DNA of 64,000 nucleotides from Ecdyonurus torrentis (Eukaryota; Arthropoda; Insecta; Ephemeroptera; Heptageniidae), in contig OX439133.1 in assembly GCA_949318235.1 (NCBI GenBank), positions 20,586,904 through 20,650,903 on the forward strand. Direction: 5' to 3'. The translations under genes were made by a program, and so were the position numbers. Shown here one piece after another: positions 62,988 to 64,000 of the stretch. The stretch's first letter is position 1. Every line of letters starts with the position of its first letter. The notes beneath the pieces are model-generated. The model was not told the origin of the DNA and did not search any database. It was given only the letters and a program-made list of their open reading frames with translations.

Positions 62988-64000
62988 AAGGAGCCACACA
63001 ATCTAACGTTGTAGTGACAAAATTTAACAATAAAAATTTGAAATCCATTGAAAAGGAAAAAAATATTTCGGAAAAGAAAGAAAAATAATATTTCTTTAAT
63101 ATTTTATAGGATACAGAATCTAAAGTGATAAAGTTTGTATTCTATTGATTAAAATATTTTTCAATTTATGATCAAATTTCTTGTGTGATATATTATAGAG
63201 GAAAAGTGGAAAAAATGTTTCATCCATCATCTATTTAGGTCGAATTTTATTTCTTCAAATCGTTATTTCTTATCAATTTACTATATTTTTAGTTTATTAT
63301 ACGGTAAGTACTTACTTAATTAATAATTAAGAAAAGTAAGGAGCCACACAATCTAACGTTGTAGTGACAAAATTTAACAATAAAAATTTGAAATCCATTG
63401 AAAAGGAAAAAAATATTTCGGAAAAGAAAGAAAAATAATATTTCTTTAATATTTTATAGGATACAGAATCTAAAGTGATAAAGTTTGTATTCTATTGATT
63501 AAAATATTTTTCAATTTATGATCAAATTTCTTGTGTGATATATTATAGAGGAAAAGTGGAAAAAATGTTTCATCCGTACACTATTTTAAGTCGAATTTTA
63601 TTTCTTCAAATCATTATTTCTCATCAATTTACTATATTTTTTAATTACTATAGGGTAAGCACTTACTTAATTAATAATTAGGAAAAGTAAGGCATCACAC
63701 AATCTTACGTTGTAGTGACAAAATTTACCGATAAAGTAATAAATTCTACAAAAAAGGAAAAAAAAAAAAGTTCGGAAAGCAAAGAATAATAATATTTCTT
63801 TAATATTTAATTTGAATCAGAATTCAAAGTGATATAGTTTGTAATTAATCGATTAAAAGATTTTTCATTTTATGATAAAATTTCTTGTGTGATATATTAT
63901 AGAGAAAAATTGGAAATAAATGTTTCATCCATACACTATTATAAGTCAATTTTTATTTCCTCCAATCATTATTTTTTATCAATTTACTATACTTTTTGTT

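Larger units (their letters stand above)
45545..64000 (+). repeat. Satellite array, ~351-bp unit, about 52 head-to-tail copies, continuing past the window
   Basis: The word AAGTAAGGCGTCACACAATC (or GGAGCCACAC, GGCATCACAC variants) recurs 52 times. I located it from 45781 to 63694; intervals are 348-355 bp and the mean is 351.2. All units share one strand. A unit also carries CAGAATTCAAAGTGATATAG, GTGTGATATATTATAGAGAA, TTTCATCCATAATCTATTTT, TCAATTTACTATATTTTT, GGTAAGTACTTACTTAATTA and GTTGTAGTGACAAAATTTAA. No open frame crosses a unit. Most units contain the EcoRI word GAATTC. The size, homogeneity and lack of coding are those of a nuclear satellite; a (peri)centromeric or heterochromatic location is inferred only. 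Confidence 0.97.

Noticed and set aside
45545..64000. Satellite array as CRISPR, rDNA spacer or tandem genes
   Set aside because: The unit of about 351 bp has no conserved short repeat/spacer alternation, no rRNA-like sequence and no open frame crossing a unit.

Overview
This window comes from an animal-type nuclear genome that is very AT-rich (roughly 70-75% A+T by eye). It has no recognisable host protein gene, rRNA or canonical tRNA gene. The organism is eukaryotic and probably an invertebrate metazoan. The grounds are a tRNA-derived SINE, 5'-truncated non-LTR retrotransposons with (AAT)n tails, many terminal-inverted-repeat MITEs, many (GA)n/(CT)n, (AT)n and poly-A/T microsatellites, and a long satellite array. 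The sequence alone does not let me name the phylum.

Layout. Positions 1-45.5 kb are a transposon graveyard: about a dozen MITE or foldback families (named A-P here, my own labels), many nested in one another. They sit between AT-rich low-complexity stretches in which I see nothing coding. Retroelement remains are a 5'-truncated reverse transcriptase with YADD (about 32.43-33.49 kb, minus strand), two shorter 3' ends of another non-LTR family (7.94-8.34 kb and 36.0-36.28 kb) plus a 3'-hairpin remnant at 23.1 kb, and two SINE copies (35.42-35.78 kb and a broken one at 40.43-41.41 kb). One assembly gap of 200 N lies at 3344-3543 inside a CTTT/CT microsatellite.

Positions about 45,545-64,000 are one continuous head-to-tail satellite array, about 52 units of about 351 bp, running past the right edge of the window. 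The units are of several types arranged as higher-order repeats: a tetramer of about 1,405 bp over much of the array, a dimer of about 705 bp at 50.7-52.1 kb, and longer duplicated blocks. This is the most conspicuous structure in the window.

The elements do not form a pathway. They show layered insertion history: MITE-B inside MITE-A inside a SINE; a retrotransposon inside MITE-B; two MITEs inside a larger foldback; a retrotransposon inside MITE-A. A second shared theme is the palindrome TGACGTCA (a CRE/ATF-type motif), carried by at least four otherwise different repeat families and far more frequent than base composition predicts. All family names, unit types and copy relationships were worked out by reading the sequence and were not checked against a repeat library.
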